Made by a program: the position numbers and the translations under genes. Source: Lepas anatifera (Eukaryota; Arthropoda; Thecostraca; Lepadidae). Taken from it: DNA of 64,000 bases. Shown piece after piece: positions 1 through 9,499 of the stretch (its first letter is position 1; each line of letters begins with the position of its first letter). The DNA is taken from contig JAOTON010002092.1 of assembly GCA_034440635.1 (NCBI GenBank), forward strand, positions 1-64,000, read 5' to 3'. The notes beneath the pieces were generated by a model, which was not told the DNA's origin, ran no database searches, and saw only the letters and a program-made list of their open reading frames with translations.

Positions 1-578
1 AGAATGTCAGAATGTCAGAATATATTTGGAAACGTCCACACATTGGCAAAACAAGTAGGTGGCTTTTCACGTTTCCACGTCATATGGTAAGACAGGGTAG
101 GTAAAACTAACGATAAAAGCTAAGGATAAAAGCATACCATAAAAATAAGATCAGATCACACACAGGCACACGAACCGCGCACAACATACATAAAACTAGC
201 GCTGACGAAAGCCTCCCCACTGCCTCTCTATTAGCAGGACCCTCAAAGTGGGTTTGAACGGCATGTCCCCTCCGATGTCCAGCTCGTTCAGCAGAGCTGC
301 CCCTCGGTACGCAAGCCGACGTCGGCCTGCCTCCGTGCGGATTCCCGGCAGGGACAGCTCCGCTGACCGGCGCGTTGCGTGGCGGTGTATTGTGCTGCGT
401 GGAGGACCTATTGTGTGTACTATTTGTGGTGGTGTGCGAGTGTGTATGATTTTGTGTACTGAACATGCAGTGTGATACTGGATGAGGTGTTTGGCGTCCA
501 GCCACCTGAGTCGTTCAACAACGTCGGAGATGTGGTCTCGCTTTCGGCGCCCGCTGACGACTCTGGCACAGAAATTGA
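1..578. other. Flank of LINE fragment, no gene seen
   Basis: No recognisable coding region or RNA gene. The part nearest 579 probably includes the 3' end of the minus-strand LINE that follows, because the reading of its C-terminal region fades out here. The 250-370 stretch is CpG-rich. A short minus-strand open frame (107-505) is low-complexity and matches no family I know. Confidence 0.4.
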
Positions 579-1776
579 TTATTTTTTAATTTTGTGCACC
601 TGACTGTTGTTGCAAGAGCCGTAAACACAGAGGCAGTATCGAACGATGGAGAGCACTAGAAAGTGAATAATTTGGGGCATGAGCTGAGCCGGCACGACAT
701 GGCGGATGTGGGTGAGCGCGATAAGAAGGCCCGTGGTTTTGTTAGTGACTGAATTTACGTGCTGTTCGAAGTCAAGGTGGCGATCAAGCAGAACGCCGAG
801 ACTTTTCACGAATTTCGAGTCGATGATGGTTGAATTTCCGAATTTGAGGCTAACGGTAGGAAAATTTCGCAGCATTGCTTTAGTGCCCAGGACCATCATC
901 TGTGTTTTAGACGTGTTTACTTTCATGCCATTTGCACAAAACCATTGATGAAGGGAATTTAGTATGGCTTCCATGCGTTGAATAAGATGTTTTAAGTCTT
1001 GTTTTTTGCCTGTTATGAGAACGGAAGTGTCGTCAGCGAACTGAGTAATCGTCACGTCGTCTTCCACGTGAAGAGAGAGGTCGTTAGTGAAGAGAATGCA
1101 GAGTATACAAGAGAGACTTCCACCTTGAAAAATTCCAATATTGTTATTTTTAGCCAGATCTGATGATTGTCCCGTCACGAGGGGATTTTATCTGAACTTG
1201 TTGAGTATGGCCTTGCAAATAATTTTGAAAACAGACTGTGTCTATGCCGTAGAGTGTCATTTTCTGCAGTAGGATGTGGTGGGCAACCACATCAAACATT
1301 TTCGACAGATCCAATAGAACAAGAATACTGATTTCACCTTGGTCCATGGCACGATAGACGCGGTCAGTGATCACGTTTAAAGCAGACTCTGTAGAAACAT
1401 TTCGTCGGTAACCGTGTTGAGAATCGGACAGCAAATGAGTGTTTTCGAGGTAGTTTACAAGTTGAATTTGGACTACTTTTTCGATAAGTTTCAAGGGTGG
1501 GGGCAAAATTGTAATGGGTCGCGTATCGGCCGGGCTCGCTGGTGATTTGCTTTTTGGAATTGGGGTTATCAGTGCGTTTTTCCACTCTGCTGGGACTTGG
1601 CCAGTGAGGAGACTAGAATTAATGATATCTAGAAGGAGAAATCCAATTGAAGAAAATAATTTAGTGAACATAGCCATGCTGAGCCCATCACCTCCGGCGT
1701 TTTTGGACGGCTTCATGCTGAGTATAGTGGCGTGTAGGGTTTGTATGTCGATGGGTTGGACGGTGAAACTGGACAC
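579..1776 (-). pseudogene. LINE family A reverse transcriptase fragment
   Basis: This is the reverse transcriptase part of an APE-type non-LTR retrotransposon of the CR1/Jockey group, which would copy its own RNA at a nicked chromosomal site. The upstream frame (1776 to about 1150) carries fingers and palm motifs: a TRPITILPPPLKLIEKVV block (the usual YRPISLLP), a QHGYRRNVSTESAL block and LVLLDLSKMFD with the first catalytic Asp. The second frame (1178 to 579) carries GGSLSCILCILFTNDL and QFADDTSVL, the FADD catalytic box. The two parts are joined by a frameshift near 1150-1178, and no endonuclease domain is attached, so the copy is dead and 5'-truncated. The same family appears on the plus strand at 61311-63870 and as a scrap at 19130-19245. 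Clade assignment within CR1/Jockey is uncertain. Confidence 0.9.
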
Positions 1777-1869
1777 AAATTAGCAAAATAATTAAAGTAA
1801 TTAAATTGAATTAAATTAAAATAAAATAAACAAATTAGCCAAACAAATTTCAACCAAATTAGCTTGATA

Positions 1870-2549
1870 ATAGTGGTCATTCAGAACACTCTGAACAATT
1901 TTCTTCACATCGGCAGCCACAAATGCGCAAATATTTTCAAAGAAACCTTCGCCTCCAAATTTTCAGATCCCAAAGTTGATACGTTGCCAAACGCCCCGGA
2001 CTTTCACTGTTCCATTCTTCAAGAGTTTACAGTTTCCCCAGGCAAAGTTCAGGCCCTGCTATCTAGCATTGGAAAGCACAAAGCGTGCGGGCCCGACAAT
2101 CTGAGCGCCAGAATTTTGCATGAGTGTGCTGCCGAATTGGCAGTGCCTCTCGAAATCATTTGCAAATTGTCAGTCGCTCAAGGTGTTTTCCCACATATTT
2201 GGAAGGATGCAAATGTCATTCCCATTCACAAAAAGGAGACAAAAAGAACCCAGGCAACTACCGCAGTATTTCGCTTCTTCCTCTTTGTTCGAAAATTTTG
2301 GAAAAGGTAGTCTGTGACTCTCTTTTGGCCCATTGTCTACCATCTATTCCCAGCAGTCAACATGGATTTCTCCCAAATCGTTCATGCGTCTCAAATCTTG
2401 CCAACTTTCTAAAACACAGCTGGGATTCGATCCAGGAGGGCGTGCAGACTGATTCTGTCTACACTGATTATTCTTCGACTTTTACGAGTGTAAACCACAC
2501 GCTTCTTCTTCACAAACTAAAATCTTTCAAAATTACTGGTCGCGCGCAC
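1870..2549 (+). pseudogene. LINE family B RT, 5' half (before insertion)
   Basis: N-terminal part of a second non-LTR reverse transcriptase. Readable blocks are KHKACGPDNLSARILHECA (the usual KSPGPDGIP region), then after a frameshift near 2240 NYRSISLLPLCSKILEKVV and SQHGFLPNRSC, then VYTDYSSTFTSVNH, where the expected Asp of D-F-x-K-A-F-D is replaced within a degraded motif. The reading stops at about 2549, where a TIR element has inserted. The frame resumes at 3325, directly downstream of that element. No endonuclease domain is visible upstream, so the copy was already 5'-truncated. The element is inactive. Confidence 0.88.
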
Positions 2550-2796
2550 CATGGAATATAGATACCTGGAACGGAAGGCTCGTTGATTTCTGGGATGCTT
2601 TTGTGGGGCTCATTAAAAAGAATTGGGTAAATAGCCAAGAACATTAAAATATAGACGGCAGTAAAATATTCAACAAAAGACAGGCCTTTGCGCGTGCCTT
2701 ACTTCAACCCAGACGAAACAACTACTACTGAGGTATTATTTATCCAATATAAACGTAAATAATTGCATAATAGCCATAAAATATGAATGCAAAATC

Positions 2797-2873
2797 AGCG
2801 TGAGCCCGGATTCGAACCCGGAACACTACGATTGCTAGACAAGCATGCTGCCAACTGCGCTATTGAGCAACGA
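2797..2873 (-). ncRNA. tRNA-like module (SINE head or tRNA relic) 1
   Basis: Read on the minus strand, it has an A-box-like TAGCGCAGTTGGCAGC followed about 30 nt later by a B-box GGTTCGAATCC, the internal RNA polymerase III promoter layout. The acceptor stem does not pair well, so it is more likely a tRNA-derived SINE head or a decayed tRNA than a functional tRNA. It lies inside the TIR element at 2550-3316. Confidence 0.6.
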
Positions 2874-2895
2874 AATTACCATTATGAAAATGAAA

Positions 2896-2976
2896 AGTTC
2901 CACGCGTGGGATTCGAACCCAGGATCTTTCTCTTACTAGACGAGGCTTAACACACTGCGCTATTACGGCTCTGGGC
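2896..2976 (-). ncRNA. tRNA-like module 2
   Basis: A second tRNA-like unit in the same orientation, about 20 nt from the first. On the minus strand it shows A-box-like TAGCGCAGTGTGTTAAG, then B-box GGTTCGAATCC, then a downstream TTTT that could act as a polymerase III terminator. Four of five T-stem pairs form (CTGGG with CCCAC). A functional tRNA is unlikely because the acceptor ends do not pair convincingly. Confidence 0.6.
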
Positions 2977-3324
2977 CGCGCGCGCTTAAAACATGTTATA
3001 ATACAAGTTGAGCTGCAGTATCAGATTCTGATTTCTCCTGCACTTTGTTCTAAGATTTTAGGTATTTCATGCCTAAAATGTATTTTAGCGGACGCACCAC
3101 AGATTGGGCTTTCCGAAATGCATGGTCGTTTTCCTGTGCAAGCCACGGTTTATAAGTTATGACGCATCAAAGTCATCGGCCACCACATCTCCCATAGACT
3201 TTACATTGGTCCTTACCGAGCTTTACTTACCGAAGGATTTTTTCATGTCCTAGATTGGCACCCAAAAGCGGGGCGGGTTTGCATTGAGGTCTCCATTCCA
3301 GGTATCTCTATTCCATGCGCGCAC

Positions 3325-4373
3325 TCCTGGATTGAATCCTACCTGACTGGTCGTCGCCAACGAGTTATACTAGAGGGCCAATCTTCCGAATGGCGCGCTG
3401 TAAGGTCCGGGGTGCCTGAGGGCAGCGTGTGTGGCCCGGTCTTGTTTATCTGCTACACAGCAGACATCTCCCTCATCATTCGAACCAACTGTATAAGCTT
3501 CGCCGACGATCTTAAGTTGTACCACCGAATTTCGACAAAAACAGACAGTGATGCCCTTCAGGCTGACATCAACAATTTAGTAGAATGGTCTAAAATTTGG
3601 CGTTTAAAATTGAATCCAGATAAATGTAGCGTTATATCATTTTCTCTCCGAAAATCTCCGATCCTTACCACTTATGTACTGGATGGTACCCCGCTGGAGC
3701 GCCGTACAGAGACTAGGGATCTCGGTGTTATACTCGACAGTAAGCTGACTTTCGCTCCACACATAGACCACACCGTGGCCAAGGCCAATAGAATGCTTGG
3801 CCTCCTCATACGAAGTTTTTAGACCTCGCGCCAGTGCTGCCGAGTCAGACTCAAGCACACTTCTATTCTTTGTGCCTATTATGACCATGTAAGATCCATC
3901 CTGGAGTATGGTTGCGTTGTATGGGCAGGGTCTGCTGCATCCCACCTGAAGCGCCTAGAAAGGGTGCAGCATAAACTTCTCATCTGGTTGGCCTCATTTT
4001 CGGACCGGCCGTCAGCTGGGCTTGACTATCCATCTCTTTTGATTCATTACAAAGTGCGTAGTATTAAGTCTCGTTTTGCTCAGCATGACCTCTTGTTTTG
4101 TTTAATCTTCATCACGGAAAGTTGGATTGTTCCGATCTGGTTTCCGAGTTCGGTTTTGTATGTGCCGTGTCGAACGTCGCGTTCTCCCTCTTTGTGGGCG
4201 GTTCGGTTTGCGCGTGTTGGTACTGTGCAGTAGGGTGTTCAGCCCACTATAGTAAAATTTTGTTTGATTGGAACGAAGTCATATCGACTTTCCCCCAGCT
4301 CTATACGTGAAACTGAATCGATTGACACCCTGAAAAGCAAAATAAAAGGACATTTAGAGGTCGCGCACTTTTA
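3325..4373 (+). pseudogene. LINE family B RT, 3' half
   Basis: Continuation of the LINE-B reverse transcriptase after the TIR insertion. Motifs in order: SWIESYLTGRRQRV, a GVPEGSVCGPVLF block (normally PQGSVLGPLLF), CISFADDLKLYHR with the FADD catalytic box near 3500, WRLKLNPDKCSVISF and RDLGVILDSKLTF. After a frameshift and stop near 3820 the thumb and C-terminal region continues (ILEYGCVVWAG, RLERVQHKLL), and a final fragment near 4330 looks like the usual C-terminal end. The 3' end meets an inverted Penelope fragment at about 4374. Several frameshifts and stops make it inactive. Confidence 0.88.
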
Positions 4374-4379
4374 TCACCA

Positions 4380-4649
4380 AAAATCATTACACTTGAAAGA
4401 GGCGCATTCTTTCTTGGTGCGCTTGGGTAGAGCCCTCCGATGGAGTTCCACCACCCGGAGAAGGTACTGCTTCTGCTTCTCGTCCTTGACGAATCCGTTG
4501 AACCTTTTGATGTGGGTGATCTCCCTTTCCCGCTGTTTTTGTCCTGAGTCGAAAGTTAGAGTCGTTGTGGCGTCCCATTTGATACAATGATCCTTCCCAT
4601 ATGTAGAAGGAGTATCGCAACAGATTCGACGCATATGTTCTAAATTCAT
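4380..4649 (-). pseudogene. Penelope-like GIY-YIG nuclease C-terminal fragment
   Basis: The minus-strand reading contains IKWDATTTLTFDSGQKQRER, which matches the plus-strand piece at about 5325-5400 almost residue for residue. This is the C-terminal part of the GIY-YIG endonuclease domain found at the end of Penelope-like element proteins (the usual context is I-x-W-D/E ... KRKIKEAI). The fragment is cut at 4654 by a MITE and at about 4380 by the end of LINE B. With the copy at 5090-5512 it forms the two arms of an inverted repeat. Confidence 0.7.
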
Positions 4650-4662
4650 ATTTATAGGCGCA

Positions 4663-5054
4663 CAGTGGCGGATCTAGCCGGGTGGTTTGGGAGGGGCAAA
4701 CCAAAGTCGAAAAGCAAAAAAAAAAAAAAAAAAAAAACGTCGCGCAGTGCAAAATTGCGTTCCAATATGCCTTTTCGGTAGGATTTTGGAAACTGGAGAC
4801 GAAAAGCAAAAAAAAAGACACTGGGTGAAAAATATAGACTCAAGATACTTTTTTTCCTATCCAAGCCCCAATATTTACACTGAACTTCACTAATTCTGTT
4901 TAATTCTGTCACACCAAAATCTTGCTTACAAGCTAAAAAGGAGTCGGGGAAAAAGGAGGTCGATCGCTTTGGGGGGGCAAAAACATAGTTTTGCCCCGAG
5001 CTTTTTCGTTTGGGGGGGGCAATTGCCTTTTTGCCCCCCCTGGATCCGCCACTG
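4663..5054. mobile_element. hAT-like MITE (copy 1)
   Basis: A 392-bp element with ends CAGTGGCGGATC and GATCCGCCACTG. The flanks TAGGCGCA (4655-4662) and TAGGCGCA (5055-5062) are a perfect 8-bp target duplication, as expected for hAT transposons. The interior is non-coding, with an A-run near 4718 and a G-rich, C-rich arm that spells GGGGCAAAACATAGTTTTGCCCC. A second complete copy lies at 25102-25471 and fragments at about 42760-42836 and 53625-53885. Confidence 0.9.
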
Positions 5055-5089
5055 TAGGCGCATATTTTATGAACATATTTTAAGGCGCA

Positions 5090-5512
5090 TCAAACGATCA
5101 AACAATTACTGGTCAAACCAAAGGATAGGATAGACAACCGGAAAAACCAGGCCCAGTATACAAGATGGAATGTAATGACTGTCCAAAAATATACATTTGA
5201 GAAAGCAAAAGGATGATGGAAGTCCGACAAGACGAACACCGAAAATCTCGACAAAAACTAATCCGAGAGTCAATTGACGAGAGAGCAGCAGAGGCCACAG
5301 CAAACAATCATTCAAAAAGGATCTTTATATCAAATGGGACGCCACAACGACTTTAACTTTCGACTCAAGACAAAAACAGCGAGAAATAAAAGAGGCAATT
5401 TACATCCAAACCACCACGGAACCAAAAATGGATAGAAATATCGGCAAAGTTACCATCTTCTCTGGATTTTCGGACCTCTTAAAACGCCAGCCAAACAAGA
5501 GATTGAATTGAA
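5090..5512 (+). pseudogene. Penelope-like GIY-YIG nuclease fragment
   Basis: Plus-strand GIY-YIG endonuclease domain, the C-terminal module that many Penelope-like retroelements use to nick target DNA. The reading VYKMECNDCPKIYI is followed by a stop codon exactly where the conserved Gly of Y-I-G should be (TGA in place of GGA), then ESKRMMEVRQDEHRK, the conserved Arg and Glu/His region. A frameshift near 5320 leads into IKWDATTTLTFDS and KEAIYIQTTTE. No reverse transcriptase is attached. It is an inactive 5'-truncated copy in inverted orientation to 4380-4649. Confidence 0.82.
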
Positions 5513-5813
5513 AAATAACACGTGTTTAGAGCTAATAATTCTAAAATGATTCGAGATGTTCATAGCTAAGATTGCTCTTTCAAAGTTTACCCTGTCTTCG
5601 TGTTTTTCGCTTAGTTAGGCTTATGTCATAGTGTTTTCTTCATCTCCCTTGAAAACGGGGGCGGGATGCTCCCGAAATCGGTCGGGTTTTATGCTCAGGC
5701 TAGTCTTGTGCAGTAATAAATGTTTTATTTAATTTTAAGAATATTTCAGATGTGAAATAGAAAACCAAGCAAAAGAAAACCAGCGCCAGCATCAGTGTGG
5801 AAATGTGTACATT
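5513..5813. other. No gene seen
   Basis: AT-rich spacer between the GIY-YIG fragment and a short MITE. It probably includes the 3' untranslated part of the Penelope-like copy. I see no coding or RNA feature. Confidence 0.4.
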
Positions 5814-5968
5814 CAAAGGCGTAGGCGTAGGAACAGGGGGGGCAGGGGGCCATAGCCCCCCCCAATATTCTTGATTCTTAACCCTTAACCCTGTGGCGTT
5901 GACTGGAAAGAAATGACTTCCAAATGCACCTTGGCCTCCCCAATATTCTGGACGTCCCTACGCTTATG
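5814..5968. mobile_element. Short hAT-like MITE, CAxAxGCGTAGG ends
   Basis: A 155-bp element bounded by CAAAGGCGTAGG on the left and CCTACGCTTATG on the right (inverted, two mismatches). The flanks are TGTACATT at 5806-5813 and TGTACATT at 5969-5976, a perfect 8-bp target duplication. Inside the left end is a G-run and C-run foldback (GGGGGGGC ... GCCCCCCCC). A related left end, CATAGGCGTAGGAACC, starts the degenerate minisatellite block at 11094. Confidence 0.8.
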
Positions 5969-5984
5969 TGTACATTTGAATACA

Positions 5985-6140
5985 TTTGATAAAAAAAACT
6001 GCAAAAGTGCGCGACCTCTAAATATTATCGAAATACATGGAAATTTCGCACCGAAGCTTGTAAGCAGATGAGGTTTGAGGGGAACGTCGATATGCGTCAA
6101 AATATTGCATTTTGGAATAATGAAACACCCTACTGTGCAG
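5985..6140 (-). pseudogene. LINE family B 3'-end fragment, inverted
   Basis: Two stretches are the reverse complement of the LINE-B 3' region. GTGCGCGACCTCTAAAT near 6007 corresponds to the segment near 4355, and ACACCCTACTGTGCAG near 6124 corresponds to 4223-4240. Spacing is similar. This fragment is therefore a minus-strand copy of the LINE-B tail on the far side of the Penelope palindrome. Confidence 0.6.
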
Positions 6141-6144
6141 CGCA

Positions 6145-6745
6145 GCCTCTTCATCCGCGTGGCCGTCACATGTATGTACATACCTAACAGTTCTTCAACG
6201 CATTTCGTAATGTTGATTTCTTCGCAGACTCGAGCTACACATTTAAAACTAATGCTATCAAATTCACGGCAACCTTAGGAACTTTCTCAGGATAGGCATT
6301 TGTGCAAATGTTGAGCGTTATGGATGTTCGTGGAATGCTTCCATTGCTGAATGTATTTATTATCTGACTTTACTGTTTTAAATCACATGACTGCATCAGT
6401 AATTGGGCAATGCCTGTTGATGTTTTTTTACCAATACAGAATACAGAATACAAAACTCCTAGTTTCCAAAATCCGAAAAATGGCCCGGTGGCCACCCACG
6501 ACAGCGTTTCCGACCACTCTGCAGTGGCGCCACATTTCCATTTCGGAGAGCACGCTGAAATGTTGGCTGGGGGCATGTAAACCCACATTCTAATTTCATG
6601 GTAGACAGTGGTAATGTTATTAATTGCGGATTACGAACCGTTGGTCACTAATGTTGCATCACTAATCACTAACCACTAATGACAATAATCATTAATCACT
6701 AATGTTGCCGGACAAATTCTGCGGGTCACCGCCAGCTGAGTAGGA
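6145..6745. other. No gene seen
   Basis: No recognisable gene. Near 6640-6710 there is a short simple repeat based on CACTAATCACTAA and similar words. Short open frames here match no family I know. Confidence 0.4.
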
Positions 6746-6753
6746 AACTCCAG

Positions 6754-7104
6754 CTTTACGAGTGCAATACAGGAATTTGGCTTTACGAGTGCAATACAGG
6801 AATTTGGCTTTACGAGTGCAATACAGGAATTTGGCTTTACGAGTGCAATACAGGAATTTGGCTTTACGAGTGCAATACAGGAATTTGGCTTTACGAGTGC
6901 AATACAGGAATTTGGCTTTACGAGTGCAATACAGGAATTTGGCTTTACGAGTGCAATACAGGAATTTGGCTTTACGAGTGCAATACAGGAATTTGGCTTT
7001 ACGAGTGCAATACAGGAATTTGGCTTTACGAGTGCAATACAGGAATTTGGCTTTACGAGTGCAATACAGGAATTTGGCTTTACGAGTGCAATACAGGAAT
7101 TTGG
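6754..7104. repeat. 27-bp tandem repeat, 13 perfect copies
   Basis: Thirteen uninterrupted copies of a 27-bp unit containing CTTTACGAGTGCAATACAGG occupy exactly 351 bp, with no substitutions that I can see. Because 27 is a multiple of three and the unit lacks stops in some frames, the array encodes a 9-residue repeat on both strands (LALRVQYRN on plus, PNSCIALVK on minus). Nothing upstream or downstream supports translation. Confidence 0.95.
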
Positions 7105-7112
7105 CTTTCCCA

Positions 7113-7900
7113 GGGGATAGGGTGCCGGGGTGGCATTCCTATACAGTTCCATGGGCCAAAACTTTGCTGCCAAATATACGCAAAGAACGGGAAAACGATA
7201 CGTAAACAATGTATAATTACACAAGTGGGTTTTAAACCGTTTTTCCATATTTCGGGCTCGAAAATCTGAAATGAAAAACAGGTTTACCCTTTGTCACTTG
7301 TCGATTGAAAGAAATAGAGCATAATAGTCCACTAAACCATTTCCTATTTCAGTGAAACTCCACGGCACTGACAGGACACGATATTTGTCGGACGTATAAC
7401 CCCAAATGCAAATCTATACAAAAATCTGTGACGTGAGTGTTTCGTAATTTGAATAGTTTCGGCTGATCTGTTCTGGAATGAATCAGCATTTCTTGTCCGG
7501 TGAAGTTATCTGACGCCATCTACATCGCATAGCAAGCATTCGAGCTATTCTGTGCTGATAGAAAGGAAAGTTAGCTAAACAAGGCCACTAAAACCCAGTT
7601 TTTCTCACGCATCTATTTCTAAGGTATCTCATTTTAAAATTGTGAGAGGTGTGTTTCTAACTCAGAATTGCTTAACTTCCTGGTTTAGAATCCTGGTGCG
7701 TATTCTGCTCCCGGCCCACTCTCCGTTAAGTCCGCGCGCACGTCAAACCTAGGACAAAAACCCGGTCTGCGACCTGGGCTAACGCCCCACCGGCGCAGGA
7801 GAGCCGCGTGACAATGTGCTGAAAGTAAACCATGTTTCCTTCTCAATGTATTTCTTCATAAGCCTGAAAGTCAGTGTTGTCATTCTTTTCTTTGAAATAA
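7113..7900. other. No gene seen
   Basis: Non-repetitive sequence without a supportable gene. Near 7690 there is an isolated T-arm-like string (CTGGTTTAGAATCCTGG), too little to call a tRNA relic. Confidence 0.4.
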
Positions 7901-7904
7901 CTAA

Positions 7905-7995
7905 TAAAGAGCGCGGGTTCAACCCCGGATCCGAACCGTGCACCCCTGGTCAAGCGACAGGGCCTCTAACCACTAGACCACCGTGCCACACCACG
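7905..7995 (-). ncRNA. tRNA-like module (SINE head or tRNA relic)
   Basis: On the minus strand the sequence has A-box TGGTCTAGTGGTTAGAGG (7963-7981) and, after about 25 nt, B-box GGTTCGGATCC (7927-7937). The A-box resembles that of tRNA-Glu/Asp type tRNAs. A clean cloverleaf with paired acceptor ends is not evident. I read it as a tRNA-derived SINE head or tRNA pseudogene. Confidence 0.5.
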
Positions 7996-8009
7996 CATCC
8001 TCCCACTAG

Positions 8010-8900
8010 CCCTAAACCTGTGACCCGTCAGGAGGTCACTGGCCGGTATCACTCAGCCAACGATTTTGTGAACGTGGCGCCGGGTGCTGTGTTCGTAAAG
8101 AAAAGGCACGGTATAAAGTTGCTTATAGAAGACGAACCAAACATTATTTTGGCCTGGAATTACTTGTATCGGCAACCCAGGACCCTAAGCTAGCTTCATG
8201 CTAAATTTCATCCCCTTCCATTTGTTTTAAGGGCTTGAAACCATGGTGAGAAACAAGATGTTCCCAGAAATTTAGCACCTTGAAATACATTTTCGGACAA
8301 GTTACTCGAAAGCCATTAGAGATAGGTGGGTAGTATAAGTGAGTGAAGTGACCGCAAGTAACTATCCTATCCAGCCATGTGAATTCTGAGATTGTGAGTG
8401 ACATGAGCTCGGAACCAGGAGGTTGCAAATAAAAAGTTTTATACTCAAATTTTATCTATACCTATTGAACAAATAATTTGCATATCACAATTTCCACCTC
8501 CAAATATTATCAGGCAGGAGCAATGTTCTTTTGTTATATGAAATTAAAACTCAAATCGGTCAGTTAGATTGCGAGACATTAGCGTTGGAATGAAATGAAC
8601 CAAAATGCAGTCTTCCGGAAGAACGGTGAAAATGGGGTCAAAATTTTACGTTTTGCACTCAAAACTATGATTTACCTAGCTACCCCTAGGCAACTGTCAA
8701 TAAGCTAACAGAAGCGTGTCTTCTGACATTTCGAGCGTAAGTCGGCCTTTAATTTTCATTGGCGGACGCAGTTTGAAGAAAATCGAAGACATGAGAATAT
8801 AAAATGGATCATCGCGTGTGCTGAAATATCGTGGAATGCACTATGTATAAAAAACAGAAGCACGTGCGAAATTGGGCAGCACCGCCCCCACGTGATGGCG
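8010..8900. other. No gene seen
   Basis: Mostly AT-rich sequence with no supportable coding or RNA gene. Confidence 0.4.
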
Positions 8901-8905
8901 TGATT

Positions 8906-9336
8906 GCCCTGCTGTGCAGTGGCTGGGAGGGCTCTCTGCCGCGGCCGTCGGACGGAGCTCACCTGCCTGTGCTGCAGTGGACGCTGGTTGCCCTGCTGTG
9001 CAGTGGCTGGGAGGGCTCTCTGCCGCGGCCGTCGGACGGAGCTCACCTGCCTGTGCTGCAGTGGACGCTGGTTGCCCTGCTGTGCACTGTGCAGTGGCTG
9101 GGAGGGCTCTCTGCCGCGGCCGTCGGACGGAGCTCACCTGCCTGTGCTGCAGTGGACGCTGGTTGCCCTGCTGTGCAGTGGCTGGGAGGGCTCTCTGCCG
9201 CGGCCGTCGGACGGAGCTCACCTGCCTGTGCTGCAGTGGACGCTGGTTGCCCTGCTGTGCAATGGCTGGGAGGGCTCTCTGCCGCGGCCGTCGGACGGAG
9301 CTCACCTGCCTGTGCTGCAGTGGGCGCTGGTTGCCA
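8906..9336. repeat. 84-bp tandem repeat, 5 copies
   Basis: Five copies of an 84-bp GC-rich unit (GCCCTGCTGTGCAGTGGCTG start, internal CCGCGGCCGTCGGACGGAGC) run head to tail. The third copy has a small duplication of CACTGTG. The unit is 28 codons long and open in several frames on both strands, which explains the long overlapping open frames here. The array directly precedes the CpG-rich block at 9337-9500. Confidence 0.93.
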
Positions 9337-9400
9337 GGTTACAATGCCGGCGGACGCGGCCCGGCTGCGCTGCCGCCGCCGGAGAAAGGAAAGCCGGCCT

Positions 9401-9448
9401 GTGACGTCACCAGGGCCGTCTGCTGCGGCGCGCCGTCACCACGGCAAC
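9401..9448. promoter_or_regulatory. CpG-rich block with CRE and RFX X-box motifs
   Basis: The palindrome GTGACGTCAC (9401-9410) contains a full cAMP response element, and GTCACCACGGCAAC (9435-9448) fits the RFX X-box consensus GTNRCC-N2-RGYAAC exactly. Both sit in a CpG-dense segment (about 9337-9500) as in a CpG-island promoter. No first exon is recognisable on either side, so promoter function is an inference. Confidence 0.35.
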
Positions 9449-9499
9449 GCCCAGTCAACAGCAGATCAGCCGCCACCAGGTCCGCGCCACTAATTGGGG

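Larger units (their letters stand above)
2550..3316. mobile_element. Non-autonomous TIR element inside LINE B
   Basis: The left end starts CATGGAATATAGATACCTGG and the right end is its inverted counterpart, ending CCAGGTATCTCTATTCCAT, giving terminal inverted repeats of about 25 bp with a few mismatches. The host sequence GCGCGCAC is present on both sides (2542-2549 and 3317-3324), an apparent 8-bp target duplication (7 bp if the terminal G belongs to the element). Removing the element and one duplication puts the interrupted LINE-B reading back together, which confirms both boundaries. The element encodes no transposase. Two tRNA-like modules lie inside it. Duplication length fits a hAT-like transposon, but the superfamily is not proven. 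Confidence 0.85.

Noticed and set aside
2797..2976. Two functional tRNA genes
   Set aside because: A and B boxes are present but the acceptor stems do not pair properly. Better explained as tRNA-derived modules.
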